From contig JABWDB010000009.1 in NCBI GenBank assembly GCA_019614645.1, positions 7,917,501 through 7,981,500 on the forward strand: a stretch of DNA of 64,000 nucleotides, read 5' to 3'. The notes beneath the pieces are model-generated. The model saw only the letters and a program-made list of their open reading frames with translations. It searched no databases and had not been told where the DNA came from. Position numbers and translations under genes: made by a program. The DNA is from Stratiolaelaps scimitus (Eukaryota > Arthropoda > Arachnida > Mesostigmata > Laelapidae). The number at the start of each line of letters is the position of its first letter. The stretch's first letter is position 1. Of the stretch, positions 1 to 10,299 are shown piece after piece.

Positions 1-179
1 ATATGTCTATGTGTGTATATATCTGCCTGAGGGTTCAACGTATCTAACGTTACTATATATGGTGACGCAGTTTAGTGGCTACACGTGGTGCTTGTGCTGA
101 GTCATAGTGTCACCGGCCTCTATGACTGGTGCATTGCCTGAAAGGAGTATTTGTGGTCTCCAATTCGCCTTCCCTTACT

Positions 180-227
<48 letters not shown>

Positions 228-333
228 CGCTCACTTAGTGTTTCGACACACAGATCGGCCAACACATAAAGATGCTGCTTAGTTCCTCTGTCTTTCACAT
301 TTTCTACCCCCACTGCTATAGGCTTCACCTTAG
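1..333. other. Non-coding left edge with (CT)n tract
   Basis: No gene is visible. A short AT-rich start is followed by the dinucleotide run listed next. The minus-strand open frame that crosses it is largely a Glu-Arg repeat made by the microsatellite, so I do not call it coding. Confidence 0.6.
182..224. repeat. (CT)n microsatellite
   Basis: About 21 uninterrupted CT units, ending in a short GCTCGCTC decay. It lies at the left edge of the GC-rich island at 0.3-1.8 kb. Confidence 0.95.
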
Positions 334-1134
334 TCATTCCCCGCCTGCATAATATCGGATCAGCCTGAGCAGCTCTGGAAGTGCTCTGCGAATAAATTCC
401 CTTATATCAGCTTTTTTTAGCTCTAACCCCCGTTGCTCTGTTGCGGACCTGTGAAGCCGCCCACGCTTTCGACGCACACGATGGTGATACCGTGTAGCCG
501 CAATGGCGGCTCCTTTAGTTACCGCGGTCCCAGCTTTCGTCCCGTGGCACCGTCCTGTAGGCTTCGTCCCCGCAACGGGTATGGAACTGCAGCGTGCCAT
601 CGCGGCGTTGCTGTGAGTTGCTACCAGCGACCACTGGCAGCCGTGTCGACTCCGGGACGGTATGCCAACAGGATCCGCTGAAGCAGTAGAAATCCGTTTG
701 CGTTGCTCCTTCAGATGCATTTCGGAAGGACGACACCTGCAACGAGTGTTTTGCGCCCCCGGTGAAGGGTCCCGCTCAAGGCGGAGCCCCAAAAGTAAAG
801 TTAAGGGGAACAGAGCAACGGCTGCTGCCGTTGTTGGTGTTCGAATGCCGGCCCGGTTGAGCCAGTGGAAAGAACTCGGCCTCAGCCGAGTATACGCCTT
901 CGTTGCCACCAAAGCCGCTGCTCGTTCTGCCGACGAAGTCAACAACAACAACAAGGCCAGCAACGACGGATGAAATATGAGCAAAGAGAGAAGCTGGCTG
1001 AACGCTCGCCCACCCTGTGGGTCTGGCGGTGGCGCCCTAGCCAGATGGGAGCTAGCCCACAAGGCGGACGGACAGGGGCTGCGATTAGAGCGAACGGCAG
1101 CAGTGAGTGGCGGTAATAGGAAACCAGGAGCCAT
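334..1134 (-). CDS. Unassigned long open frame, 266 aa from its first ATG
   Basis: This is part of the longest open frame in the window (308 codons if a TTG start at 1260 is counted). The first ATG is at 1132-1134 in good context (gtgcATGG). The product would be rich in Ala, Arg, Ser and Pro. It has a Leu-rich stretch in its first third (SLLALLLLL-like, possibly membrane or signal-anchor) and a basic, helical C-terminus (ELKKADIREFIRRALPELL). I recognise no family. The region is GC-rich, which lowers stop frequency, and the plus strand is also open in pieces, so it could be non-coding island or 5' UTR sequence. It faces away from the candidate exon at 1577, so a divergent promoter would have to lie between 1135 and 1576. 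Confidence 0.25.
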   Translation of the reverse strand: MAPGFLLPPLTAAVRSNRSPCPSALWASSHLARAPPPDPQGGRAFSQLLSLLIFHPSLLALLLLLTSSAERAAALVATKAYTRLRPSSFHWLNRAGIRTPTTAAAVALFPLTLLLGLRLERDPSPGAQNTRCRCRPSEMHLKEQRKRISTASADPVGIPSRSRHGCQWSLVATHSNAAMARCSSIPVAGTKPTGRCHGTKAGTAVTKGAAIAATRYHHRVRRKRGRLHRSATEQRGLELKKADIREFIRRALPELLRLIRYYAGGE

Positions 1135-1576
1135 GCACCCACCAGACTGAGTACGCGTGGATGGGCGACCGAGCAGGGAGGAACAGGCAGATGGGTCTGC
1201 GTCAATGGGTCTGCATTCTCGAGAGGCAGCGAGAAACGGTGGCCGGACCTCACCGGGCAAGCGTTGGTTAGCTTAGCGCCGCGCGCGGGTGCCGTCAGGC
1301 ATTGGTTGTTAGCTAGCTAGTTAGGTGGCCAGAGTTCTGATGAGTATGAGACGGGAGAGCTGCGCACGCTCGGGAGAAACGAAGAGAGCAAGGGGGCAAA
1401 CCAGTCGATAGAAGGAAGCTGCGGCTGACGGAGGCTGTCGTCACACGGCGAAGGTTGAACGAGTACGGGAGACTCATAGACTCAAAGCTCGACAGTAGCA
1501 GTAGCAGCAGCAGCAGCATCACCACCACCACCGCCGCCATCTCCAGGACCTCCACTACCACCAACCACGCACCGCA
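1135..1576. promoter_or_regulatory. Possible GC-rich divergent promoter / 5' UTR
   Basis: A CpG-rich stretch (for example gcgccgcgcgcgggtgccg near 1275) between the leftward frame and the rightward candidate first exon. From about 1495 it passes into CAG and CAC/CCG triplet runs of the kind often seen in 5' UTRs of animal genes. I see no TATA box. The call rests on position and composition only. Confidence 0.25.
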
Positions 1577-1735
1577 ATGAATGAACGAGCAGAATCAATG
1601 GGCGCAAACAGTGAAGCTACCGACATCGCCGCTGCTGCTGTAGTACCCCTCAACGGTGAAGGTGGTGGTGGTGGTGGTACGAAATGGCGGTCGCCATCGT
1701 CATCAAATCTGACGGAGCCTGATGCTGCCATGCCG
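1577..1735 (+). CDS. Candidate first coding exon, Gly/Ala-rich N-terminus
   Basis: ATG at 1577 in acceptable context (accgcaATGA) opens 53 codons starting MNERAESMGANSEATD. They run through a short Ala run, a six-Gly run and a Ser/Thr-rich segment, then reach CCG followed by gtatgc, a good splice donor at 736-737 of that kilobase (phase 0). Low-complexity N-termini of this type are common in first exons of arthropod regulatory genes. The frame stays open only nine codons past the donor. I could not find a convincing second exon, so the gene, if real, continues far to the right or is unrecognised. Confidence 0.4.
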
Positions 1736-2918
1736 GTATGCGCTATCGGTAGAGGCCGGCACTGAGCGATGAGGGTGGTCCAAATGAAGTATTGTGTTGT
1801 ATCGATCGAAATGAAGATCTGAACATTGGCTGAGAGGTGACTTCGGTTGTTTGGGTCGTCGGAACACCAGTGCGAGCTTGTAGGTAGTATTGTGTTAAAC
1901 ACAATGAACAAGTATCCGAACATTGTTTTACAGTGCGGCTATTCGCGGAATTTGCTCTCACATCGGCACACTTTAGGAACGCGTCGTAGACGAGGTTCAG
2001 TGAACACAAACGGAACAAATAGTATTCATAAGGAACCCATTAGTCAGTCTACCTTAAATAATTGGCCAGTGCACCCCATAATAATAGGATTATCGCTATG
2101 CATTTAGATCAGCACTCCTGACCTTTTTCTTCCTCTTCGACCTATAGGGCTTGATTAGCTGCGTGTGTTATGGAACCTGCTGGGTGGCGGAATAGGCGGA
2201 GAGGTCTCAGTTCCTCGGGCAGTGATTTTCTGAAGAAGTTAAGCCCCTACTAACAGTATCTGATATTGCTGACATTGTCACTGTCTCGATGAGACATTGC
2301 TAACCTCCTTCGAGTCGGTGGATAAATGAACACTGAGAAATGAAGTAACATCGACGGGTTTTCGACCTGGTACCGGTCGGCACGCCAGTTTCTGCTTAAC
2401 ACCGGGTATCATATTCGTTGGCATATACTTGGGACAGAGTTTGCATAAAACTGGGCCGACCACCAGCTGGTGGTCAAACCATTGCAAATGTCCTTTGGAC
2501 CAAGGCTTCCATGTCCGAGAAGTGTCTGAGCCAAGGAGGGATAAGGTTGGGCATCTGGCGAGGCCGTTCCCGTGGATCTCCCGAGCGAGACATGTGGCGG
2601 TCTTTACACGTTCTTGCAGAAACTCGCCATCATCCAAAATGCTTCAAAGTCTCTAAAGGCGTCCAGATTGCGACGGTTTGTTTGGACGGAAACACAGAAG
2701 GGGTACCGTAGGCACGTCGAGATAGGTAGAGAGAGAGAGAGAGATCCAACACCTGAATTTGGTCCCGACTTGCGGCAGAGATATTGCACAAGATTTTGGT
2801 ATGTGCTTCGTTTACATGCAAACTAGCTACGTAGGTAATTGAATTATGCTTTGAACCCGATTTTTCCAGAGTAGATTCGTTTAGTAATTTATGCGTTTAG
2901 AAAATTGCGCATGCCATA
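1736..2918. other. Non-coding stretch
   Basis: Would be intron if the exon at 1577 is real. A 119-codon minus frame (2278-2637) starting at an ATG is present with no recognisable domain. A short GA run lies at about 2730-2745. Nothing else can be supported. Confidence 0.4.
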
Positions 2919-3188
2919 TAGGGCATGCAGGAAGAAACTCGAAAACACATTGTTCTAAAAGGTAAGTTCGACTTGTCGATGACGCTGAGCGCGATTGCAT
3001 GTAATGTCGCTTTGGGTATTTTCCTCGAGAAAGGGGTGGACGACCTGCTGGGGCAAGCTAGAGCAAACGGTAAATTTCGACCCAACATTTATTACTGTAA
3101 AGGCACCCCAGGGGCCAATAATAATGGGCAAGTTGCGGATGTCGGCGGGGGACTGTTTATTTTCATTTGTAATGACTGCATGAAGTAG
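2919..3188 (+). CDS. Weak exon candidate, unassigned
   Basis: After an AG at the end of 'catatag' the frame opens with GMQEETRKHIVLKG and stays open to a stop at 3188 (ATG at 2925, 87 codons). Inside it is a consensus donor, CTAAAAG followed by gtaagt at about 2962. It can therefore be read either as a tiny phase-0 to phase-1 exon or as an unspliced ORF. The start phase would fit the phase-0 donor at 1736. The product has no domain I know. This may be chance. Confidence 0.2.
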
Positions 3189-3443
3189 AGAGCATGCTTA
3201 TCTATGTTACTATATTATATGCACATTGGACTGGTTAACGTGTTTGCACGCAAAGAGCAATGTACAGTTGTATCTATATAAATCGGTCTCAAAGTACGAT
3301 TCGAGATAGGAGGAAAAACATTGTAAAACATAATTCTATAACAAATCATCTAAATATTGTATCGCACGCCAACGGTAACCTACCAGATCAAAACACCAAT
3401 GCCCGAACCGAGTCACTAATTATTATATGATATATTAAGATAT

Positions 3444-3449
<6 letters not shown>

Positions 3450-3479
<30 letters not shown>
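3450..3479. repeat. (AT)n microsatellite
   Basis: About 15 AT units, directly left of the 94-bp palindrome. Confidence 0.9.
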
Positions 3480-3482
<3 letters not shown>

Positions 3483-3576
3483 TATATGTATATATACAAC
3501 AATAACACACAGCTTTATCTGACAATATATATATTGTCAGATAAAGCTGTGTGTTATTGTTGTATATATACATATA
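3483..3576. repeat. Perfect 94-bp palindrome
   Basis: Two 47-bp arms (3483-3529 and 3530-3576) are exact reverse complements with no spacer. The centre is GACAATATA/TATATTGTC. The arms are not simple repeat: they carry the non-repetitive core ACAATAACACACAGCTTTATCT. Pairing ends abruptly at 3482/3577. A further 9-bp inverted pair, acaccaatg (3393-3401) and cattggtgt (3577-3585), brackets the palindrome plus the AT tract. It could be a foldback element, a recent inverted duplication, or an assembly artefact of fold-back reads. Confidence 0.95.
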
Positions 3577-3585
3577 CATTGGTGT

Positions 3586-4178
3586 CATACTTTGTTCTGT
3601 TCATATGGTTTTTCCAAAGTTTAATGGAAATAGTCGCAATAATAAGCTCGTCAGCTAAAACTAATTCATCAATAATGTGTGCCACTATTTCGCATAGAAG
3701 GTAACTAGTAAAACCTCATTTAGCGGCTAGCGACTGCAGTCGCCAGATGACCCTGCGGCAAGTTTCACGATAGTATTATAATACTTAGTTAGTTAGCTAG
3801 TTAGACGACGTGTTGCAATTACCTAATTGCTATTGTTTCCACCCGACTGCCGGTCATCAACCCTCCAGCCAGTGATAAACACCATTAGTGAAGTGAATGC
3901 AAAGAGATAAACCACTTATACCCACCGAGATACATTGCATAACAATGTGGGCCTGTGTGCACATATGTACAATGAACATATTTTGTTAGCGCCGTTTGCC
4001 TAAAAATACAAATGATGAGTGCCAAACTTTGCTGAAACCCCACCAGCTCTTCAAGTTGTCATGAAAGCTGATGGAACCCTGTGCAACATATGTATTTACG
4101 TGATTTTCTCACTTGTTTTTGTTGACAATCTCTCAATGAAGAGCGAAATTGCAGCGCAGTAATGCACTAAATAATAGC
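3586..4178. other. AT-rich non-coding stretch
   Basis: No open frame of interest, no RNA gene and no repeat beyond scattered AT-rich words. Confidence 0.5.
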
Positions 4179-4231
4179 AGTAATGAATTTGAATCCCCTA
4201 TGAGAGAATGAGTAATGAATTTGAATCCCCT
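4179..4231. repeat. 21-bp direct repeat, two copies
   Basis: The same 21 bases, agtaatgaatttgaatcccc plus t, occur at 4179-4199 and 4211-4231, a 32-bp period. The tract sits just left of a GC-rich block leading to the retrotransposon remnant. It looks like a local tandem duplication rather than a target-site duplication, because nothing lies between the copies. Confidence 0.85.
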
Positions 4232-4930
4232 CTCTCTTCACCTTTTCGGACAAAAAGGTGTGGCCTGCCTGGCTACTGCTGCGTCGCACTTGACTTGGTT
4301 CTCCCACGCTGTGGGGCTTGCGACGCTTATATGTGCTGAGGGGGGCGAAGGGGTCCCTGAGCCTGTCGGGTCTCGATCCCTTGGCCGGTGTCGTGCTCTC
4401 GTGGCTCTGTGGATTCTGCTGATTCGCAATCACCGACTTCTCGGCCTCTCAACGGCCTGCTATTGCCCCCCTTGGGGTCCCTCTGTGCGCCTCGAGGAGG
4501 CACAGCTCATACCGCTCTGTAACGTGGTACTGCGTGCTCGCACCGCCACTCCAGCAGGAGGTCGGTTCTTATTCTCTATTAGTGGGGGGATCTCTATCTC
4601 GATTTCAACAGTTTTGTTTGTTTTGGTTCATCCCGTCACTCGAACATTATCATCGCACGTTGAGCGCGATTAAGCCCGCCAGCCAATGATGAAGATGATG
4701 GCTTCATCTGTTGCAACGAAGAATAGAATGAATAAGACGCGAATGGACTCCAAGAGGACTAACACTAAGTTCGCAAAAAGGGGGAGAGATGTGGCGACCT
4801 TGAGAAAGACAGTGCAACTTACGAGTCAAATGGCAGCTACGCTCACTGCAGAGAACGACGAAAACTCTTCGATGAACTGATCTTCCAGCGGACGGCAGCT
4901 TTACCGTTGTCAGTTCTGCATCCCCGGTGG
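4232..4930 (+). other. GC-rich block upstream of the reverse-transcriptase remnant
   Basis: A plus-strand frame of 152 codons spans 4215-4673. A Lys/Met/Arg-rich frame spans 4686-4880. Neither carries a recognisable endonuclease or gag motif. The position suggests this could be decayed 5' sequence of the non-LTR element that follows, but sequence alone does not show it. Confidence 0.25.
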
Positions 4931-5634
4931 AACAGATCGCAGCTACCACCGATTCCACACCTTCTTCATCCAGATGCTGGAGCACCTCGGGTGCGGTTTT
5001 TCAGCCGTGGCCTTGTTCCGTTCGTACCTCTCTCTGATAGGAGACAAGCCGTGATGATGAACTTCACTTTCCTAAAGATTTCCGCCGGTAATTTTTGCAG
5101 GACCATAGCCGATGCCGATTACACTGCACTCCTGTTTAGTCATCGCTGCATGAGGACATCAGTTCAGCTATGGTAGAGAACGTGGTCGAATCCTTCCAGT
5201 TTTCTCTCGCCGCCGCAGCGATCCACATCGGTTGAGACGGTCCTTCTACGGGGGTCCAAGTGCCGGTGTCCCCTTCGGTTAAATGCCTAGGCTTAAACAA
5301 AGAGGTCGGTCTCAGATGGCAAGACAACATGAAGAAACTTACCCCAAAGTGTTACGCTATCATAGCGTCGATGCGACGCCTCAAGTACATTGGGGTACCG
5401 ATCGCTGCTCTCCTTATGGTGAATAAACTGCTCTTGTTACCTGTACTCTGTTACGGCATCATTATATGGGGCAGAGGCCATAAAGGAATACTGCGCAGAG
5501 CGGAGCTCATCCAGAAAAATGCCCTCCGTGCTATTTTGGGCAGACGTCGCAGTGATTCGGTTGCCGGCGCTTTCGATGGTGTGGAGGGCACTCCCTCGCG
5601 GTCTCTTCCCTCAGCGAAAAGATTTGCCAGGTAG
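4931..5634 (+). pseudogene. Non-LTR (jockey-like) reverse-transcriptase remnant
   Basis: Three pieces of a non-LTR retrotransposon reverse transcriptase lie in order. At about 4955-5035 is FFIQMLEHLGCGFSAVALF followed by RSYLS, the conserved 'LE.LG..G.AL.WFRSYLS' segment. At about 5105-5230 is a degraded catalytic region with ADADYTALLFS, a broken form of the YADDTALLFS box. At 5260-5570 the thumb and C-terminal part reads VKCLGLNKEVGLRWQDNMKK, then SMRRLKYIGVP, then LLPVLCYGIIIWG and IQKNALRAILGRRR. Between the first and second pieces the PQGS region is missing and the frame shifts. A stop follows HIG at about 5234. There is no intact ORF, so it cannot act. Clade assignment is by overall pattern (jockey/CR1-type) only. 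Confidence 0.85.
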
Positions 5635-5639
5635 CTAAG

Positions 5640-8100
5640 GAGTGCAATAAAAATTGATTGTATCGTGTATTATAATGCGGAAAATTGAACAGTGAAGGTA
5701 GGTGAATGTAGAGTTAGTTCTTTCCTTTTAAACCTCTTTTCTTTTCTACATTTCTCACGTTTATATACCGCCTCTGGGCAGACTGTGCAGGTTCACTTTT
5801 ATTTACCATTTTTACTGCACGAGCTTGGGCTATTCGAATTTACAATTCCGGAGGTGAGCCTCAACTCATATCATATCGTACCTAAGGTGACCTGTTCTCA
5901 GGCAATGCCAAAGCTAAGTGGCTGTAAATATTTCGTTGGAATTTATATTGTACTCTTCAAAAACCGGACTAACAGTGTTCCCATACCATGTTGTACTAAA
6001 CAATTTTACTATTATTTTTCCGAGAACTTAAGCATTGTAAAACTGAAGTTCTATCATTAAACGTACCTGAACGAATGAAAAAATGAATGTCTATAGCGTT
6101 TTTATAACGAATACCCTGTATCTATATATATATATATATACAGTCTAGTGAGCTTACAGGCAGATCGGGCTAAGCCAGAGGTGGCTATAGTTGGCGGTGC
6201 GCGGCGAGCAAGGTAACGCAAAGCCAGCAACCGCCTCAGTGTCTGTACATCGTTGGCCAGGCCAATGTCTTGCCAAGTAAAGCAAAGTAAGTGAGGAGCA
6301 GTAGCATCAATAAGGTGTATATAACCGTGCCTAGGCGCTGGACGTTGGCAATCCGAGTATCGGAGAACCAGAATGCCGGAAGTGGACTTGAGAGGCTTAC
6401 GAAGTGCTGAGGAAGTAGCCTCAGGAAACGGAACGCGGTGTGGAGCATCAGTCCCTTAGCAGCCAGAAGACATTGACCATTGTCCAACCTGCTCAGCCTA
6501 CAAGCCCATCTATCTATCTGTCTCTATAGATATGGTATATTTTGGCCCTTTGTGCGATGTGTGTGCTTTATTTCGATATGAATGGGCGCTATGATTCCTG
6601 GACGGGATTGAAAAGCTTTCAAGATATGCTATCTTTTTAATAGCCGCTGCTGTACCCCGGCCGCATCTGCGTTTAAGGCATCTACCATGCTACCAGACGT
6701 GCCCCGCTTGCCAACGATACTATTATAAAATAGATGATGAGACACAAACAATGGCCAAAAGACAGTCAATAGCAAGAGTGACTCATACAATGTTCTCTCT
6801 ATTTCATAATAGAACTGATCGTAAGAGGTTTGAGTTATGTCTTACGAAGGGAGTCACCGGGAGGAGCATTATTGTGCTCAAGCCATTGAACATTGTCGCA
6901 ATACGTACTGCACCTCACACTGCATTCGAAGAAGGAGGGCGCGTCCGACGTTCACCGTTGACCACGAACTCTACTCTGCTGCGTCAATTTCAGCTCAAAG
7001 GAGGTGACCTCGAAAGCGGGTTTCCCTGACTACTGACGAAACATTGACAAATGGCATATGCTCATGAGATTTAGTCATCATTTTTCCTGTTCTAGCCGTC
7101 CTTGTAGGGTTATCCAGATTGTTACCTATCGTCGTAGTAATCCAATTCACTTCACTCAGAGTCATGAATGTGTTTGATGCAAGCTGTAGGTCCTGTGCAC
7201 TCATAGTGGTGCGCAACGCCCAGTTGAACAAGGTCGTTTTAGGATGACATTTAAGCATCGATCACCACTCGACTGCTGGCTGGCAAGCAAGGCGCACCAA
7301 GGCTTCAGAAAATGAAGAGAATCCACAGCTGGGCCGGAGCCTGCCTTTGCTCCCTTCCCGGAACCGCTCTGGGCCACTCAGCGAACGGCTCGTGAACAGA
7401 GCTGAGATGAAGATCCAGTCAAATCTGCGAGAGCTTCGAAAATAAGCACAGCACTAGTCTTCTATGAGATGCATTTGTGGCAAAAGGCACTTGGGCGTAA
7501 TACGAATACGACGGCAAACAGACCCGCCACCACCCTGTTGATCCATGTCCTATTCTACACCGTGATTAATTCTAATCACAGTGATGTATCGGACATGGTT
7601 TTAGAAAGGAAAAAAGGTTCCAAGAGACCACTGAATATTTGAGCTGATTGTACAATATCCATTAGTGCCGCGGAAAACTCAATCGAAGGTCTATGGCCGT
7701 TACAGGCGTGGACGACATATTTGGGAGCGGATTTACTTGTATAAGTGTGTTATATTTTGGAATGATCGGTGGACGCTCTGCATAGTTCCACTCATTGTAT
7801 CCCTGGAGCTGTCGAGACTCCGGCGGTTTCAGTGGCCCTCAAACGTGAACGATGGCACTTTTTCTTATTAGGGCATCGAAGTTATCTCATGGCGTGCTTT
7901 GTTTAACTCCACCTTGAATCGAATTTAATGCTCGATTAGAATTAATTTCTATATCCTATGAATTTTTAACTGTAATTTTTAATTAACTGCAATTAATAAG
8001 ATACAAAGCTTAAGCTAGTACCAGCGCCCCCCACCGTTTCCCCACTTTGAAACAGTCCACTTATCCGTCGGCCGAATGGACCGACTAATGTTATGTCCAG
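5640..8100. other. Mostly AT-rich non-coding stretch
   Basis: Contains a 122-codon plus frame (5692-6060) with hydrophobic stretches but no family signature, and a short (TA)n at 6122-6140. The rest has no supported feature. The frame is within the length expected by chance. Confidence 0.45.
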
Positions 8101-9410
8101 CTGGAGTCTAAGCATTTTAGATAAGAATGAAGGGTTGTACCAAGCTGGTCAGGTTGCTCGCATGGATGGTTGGTTGCCTTCCCTTGTAGAGTGTCGTGTC
8201 GCCGAGACGCAATAAGCTACTTGCGCAGAAGGCACAACTGCGCGTGGTACCGGCCGAGGACTGCGCTGCCGGATATTGACTTTGAACGGCCAAGTCCGCC
8301 ACAACCTGCAACCTCGCACCCTAAGTCCGCTCGCTCGACTCCCTTAGAGTCGCCAAAGGCGGCGGCGGCGGCATCAGCAGCAGCAATAGGTCGAGCTATG
8401 CTATATTTAGGGGTCGCGCCGTAAATTTAGAAACTTTCCAAAACCATTTCGAAACTCGGCCATGTCAACTCACCGAGCGGTTGCTTTACTCTGTTGCTCT
8501 TCTCCACTATTAACAAGATTACATGTATACATTAGCATTTAGATGTGAACGTGCCCTGACGACCGTGTGCGCTTTGTCAATGTTGCAACGTTGTTCATTT
8601 GACGCAAACACCCCGTAGACTTACAAACATGAAAAGAAAATACACTAAATACTGTTTGATCAGCGGTATGGAACCGCCACCGCCTCGAACGCCACCAAAT
8701 GTCATCCTGCTGTTATTTACGTACATATAATCAGCATACAACAGTTGCAGTTCGCTCTCTCTTGTTATCTAGGAATCCGCGGTTGTACTTCCTGCTCCTT
8801 GTCTCTTGTGTCCTTGCCCTTGGATGGCTAACACATTACCTGTTTAGGTGGCTGAGCAGCAGGGTGCTCTGTCCAGGATTTATTGAAGGCAGAGGAGGAG
8901 GCAAGTTTTCTGCTCGTTATCGCGCCTGACTCGGCCGCGGCGACCGGCCTCAGCCGTCGGCTCCACTTCGTTTCAGTCGGCTCTCTGAAGAGAGTGGCGT
9001 CCCACCTCTGGAAAATGGTCGTCAGCTCGCTGACAAAGTGGTTCAGCGACCCGGCCTTCCCCCTGCCTCAACGTCGCGACGCAACACGCGCGTAACCGTA
9101 TGTCATTCGGTGAGACGTCGCCGCAGTTTGGGCCACTGCATCTGTTTAGTTTTACGCGCAGCATGCTCGCGATGCTATCCGCGGTGGTTTCACGGAGGAC
9201 ACGGTGGTTCATTTGAGCTCCTGTTCTTTAGCGTGGTCGCTTGGAAGCAAATCCGCCCACCTACGCAGCCCCACGACCATCGCCAGCCGGCTACACCATC
9301 GCCTGCTGGCGAGAAATCTTGACGGCCTTGGCGGCTGCGGCCGCTGCCGCCATCGCTGCTGTTACTTCTACTGCGAGTTCAGACGACTGCCGCAATTTAC
9401 ATAACGACTA
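8101..9410. other. GC-rich island with GGC/GCA triplet runs
   Basis: CpG-rich sequence with a short (GGC)n-(AGC)n run at about 8355-8385 and GCC-rich words at 9325-9360. Open frames exist on both strands but overlap each other and show no domain. A 76-codon frame at 8699-8929 contains a hydrophobic span (YFLLLVSCVLALGWL), possibly membrane-like. Could be promoter or 5' exon sequence of an unseen gene. Confidence 0.3.
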
Positions 9411-9951
9411 ATGTGTTGCAATTACGAAATCTGAAACAGCCCCATGATTGGCCAGCACAGCCCCGCCTCCAGTTTCTGGCGCGGGGCCATCGTCCCGTTG
9501 ATGGTCGCCTACGCATACATGCGTCTATGACTCGCTCTCTCTTTCTCGGTGCAACGACCAGTAGGCATAGGATGGAAACAGTCTTAATACATTTTTACTT
9601 CTCTCTATGTAAATATAGTTTATTTTTACTGTCACATAGCATAGTTATATGGAGAGCTGAACTCACGTTTGTGTCTGCACACCCCTCGAATCGAGGCGAT
9701 CTATTATATATAGATATAGTATACTTGCAGGCTGTGAGTGACGTTGAGGTAATGGAAGTGAATATATCCATATAAGAGTTCCGCTATTTTTGATACCGCT
9801 GTGGCGATCTATCCGAGAAGGGGATAATGCCTAACCGCATCACCAAACTGTCTCGTATATGCCGTCAACCCGGTATGCCCGAATGTTTTGGCGTGCCTTA
9901 AACCTTTAGAAGCGATATCAAAATGCATGCATATCGAGCGATTGCTAGTTC

Positions 9952-9953
<2 letters not shown>

Positions 9954-9996
<43 letters not shown>

Positions 9997-10003
9997 CCCA
10001 CAC

Positions 10004-10039
<36 letters not shown>

Positions 10040-10055
10040 GTATTTATATATATAT
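9954..10055. repeat. Compound (AT)n microsatellite
   Basis: About 20 AT units to 9993, a short CAGCCCACAC break, then further AT units with TTT and GT interruptions to about 10055. It creates spurious Ile-Tyr repeat frames. Confidence 0.9.
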
Positions 10056-10167
10056 TCGGTCCACATTCGTGAGTCGGGCATCGTATCTAGCTTTTAGTGA
10101 GGCAGAGTCTTTGCATACTGCATTATACAAGTCGTTTAGCCCGTTTTGCATTATCTAGAGAAGCCCT

Positions 10168-10197
10168 ATATATATATATATATCTATATATATATAT
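10168..10197. repeat. (AT)n microsatellite
   Basis: About 14 AT units with one C interruption. Confidence 0.85.
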
Positions 10198-10299
10198 GGC
10201 TTGTTTCTGCACATATTTTATCCGTATACGTTCGCTCCGACCACATTGTTTTACAGCTTGCGTGTACGTAATGCTGTCAATTGACTTATCAAGTCCATA

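Noticed and set aside
110..337. Arg-Glu repeat frames here and near 18.0, 23.1 and 45.0 kb
   Set aside because: Products of (GA)n/(CT)n dinucleotide runs.
9888..10097. Frames with long Ile-Tyr repeats here and at 3388, 17329, 28591 and 63683
   Set aside because: They are translations of (AT)n microsatellites, not proteins.
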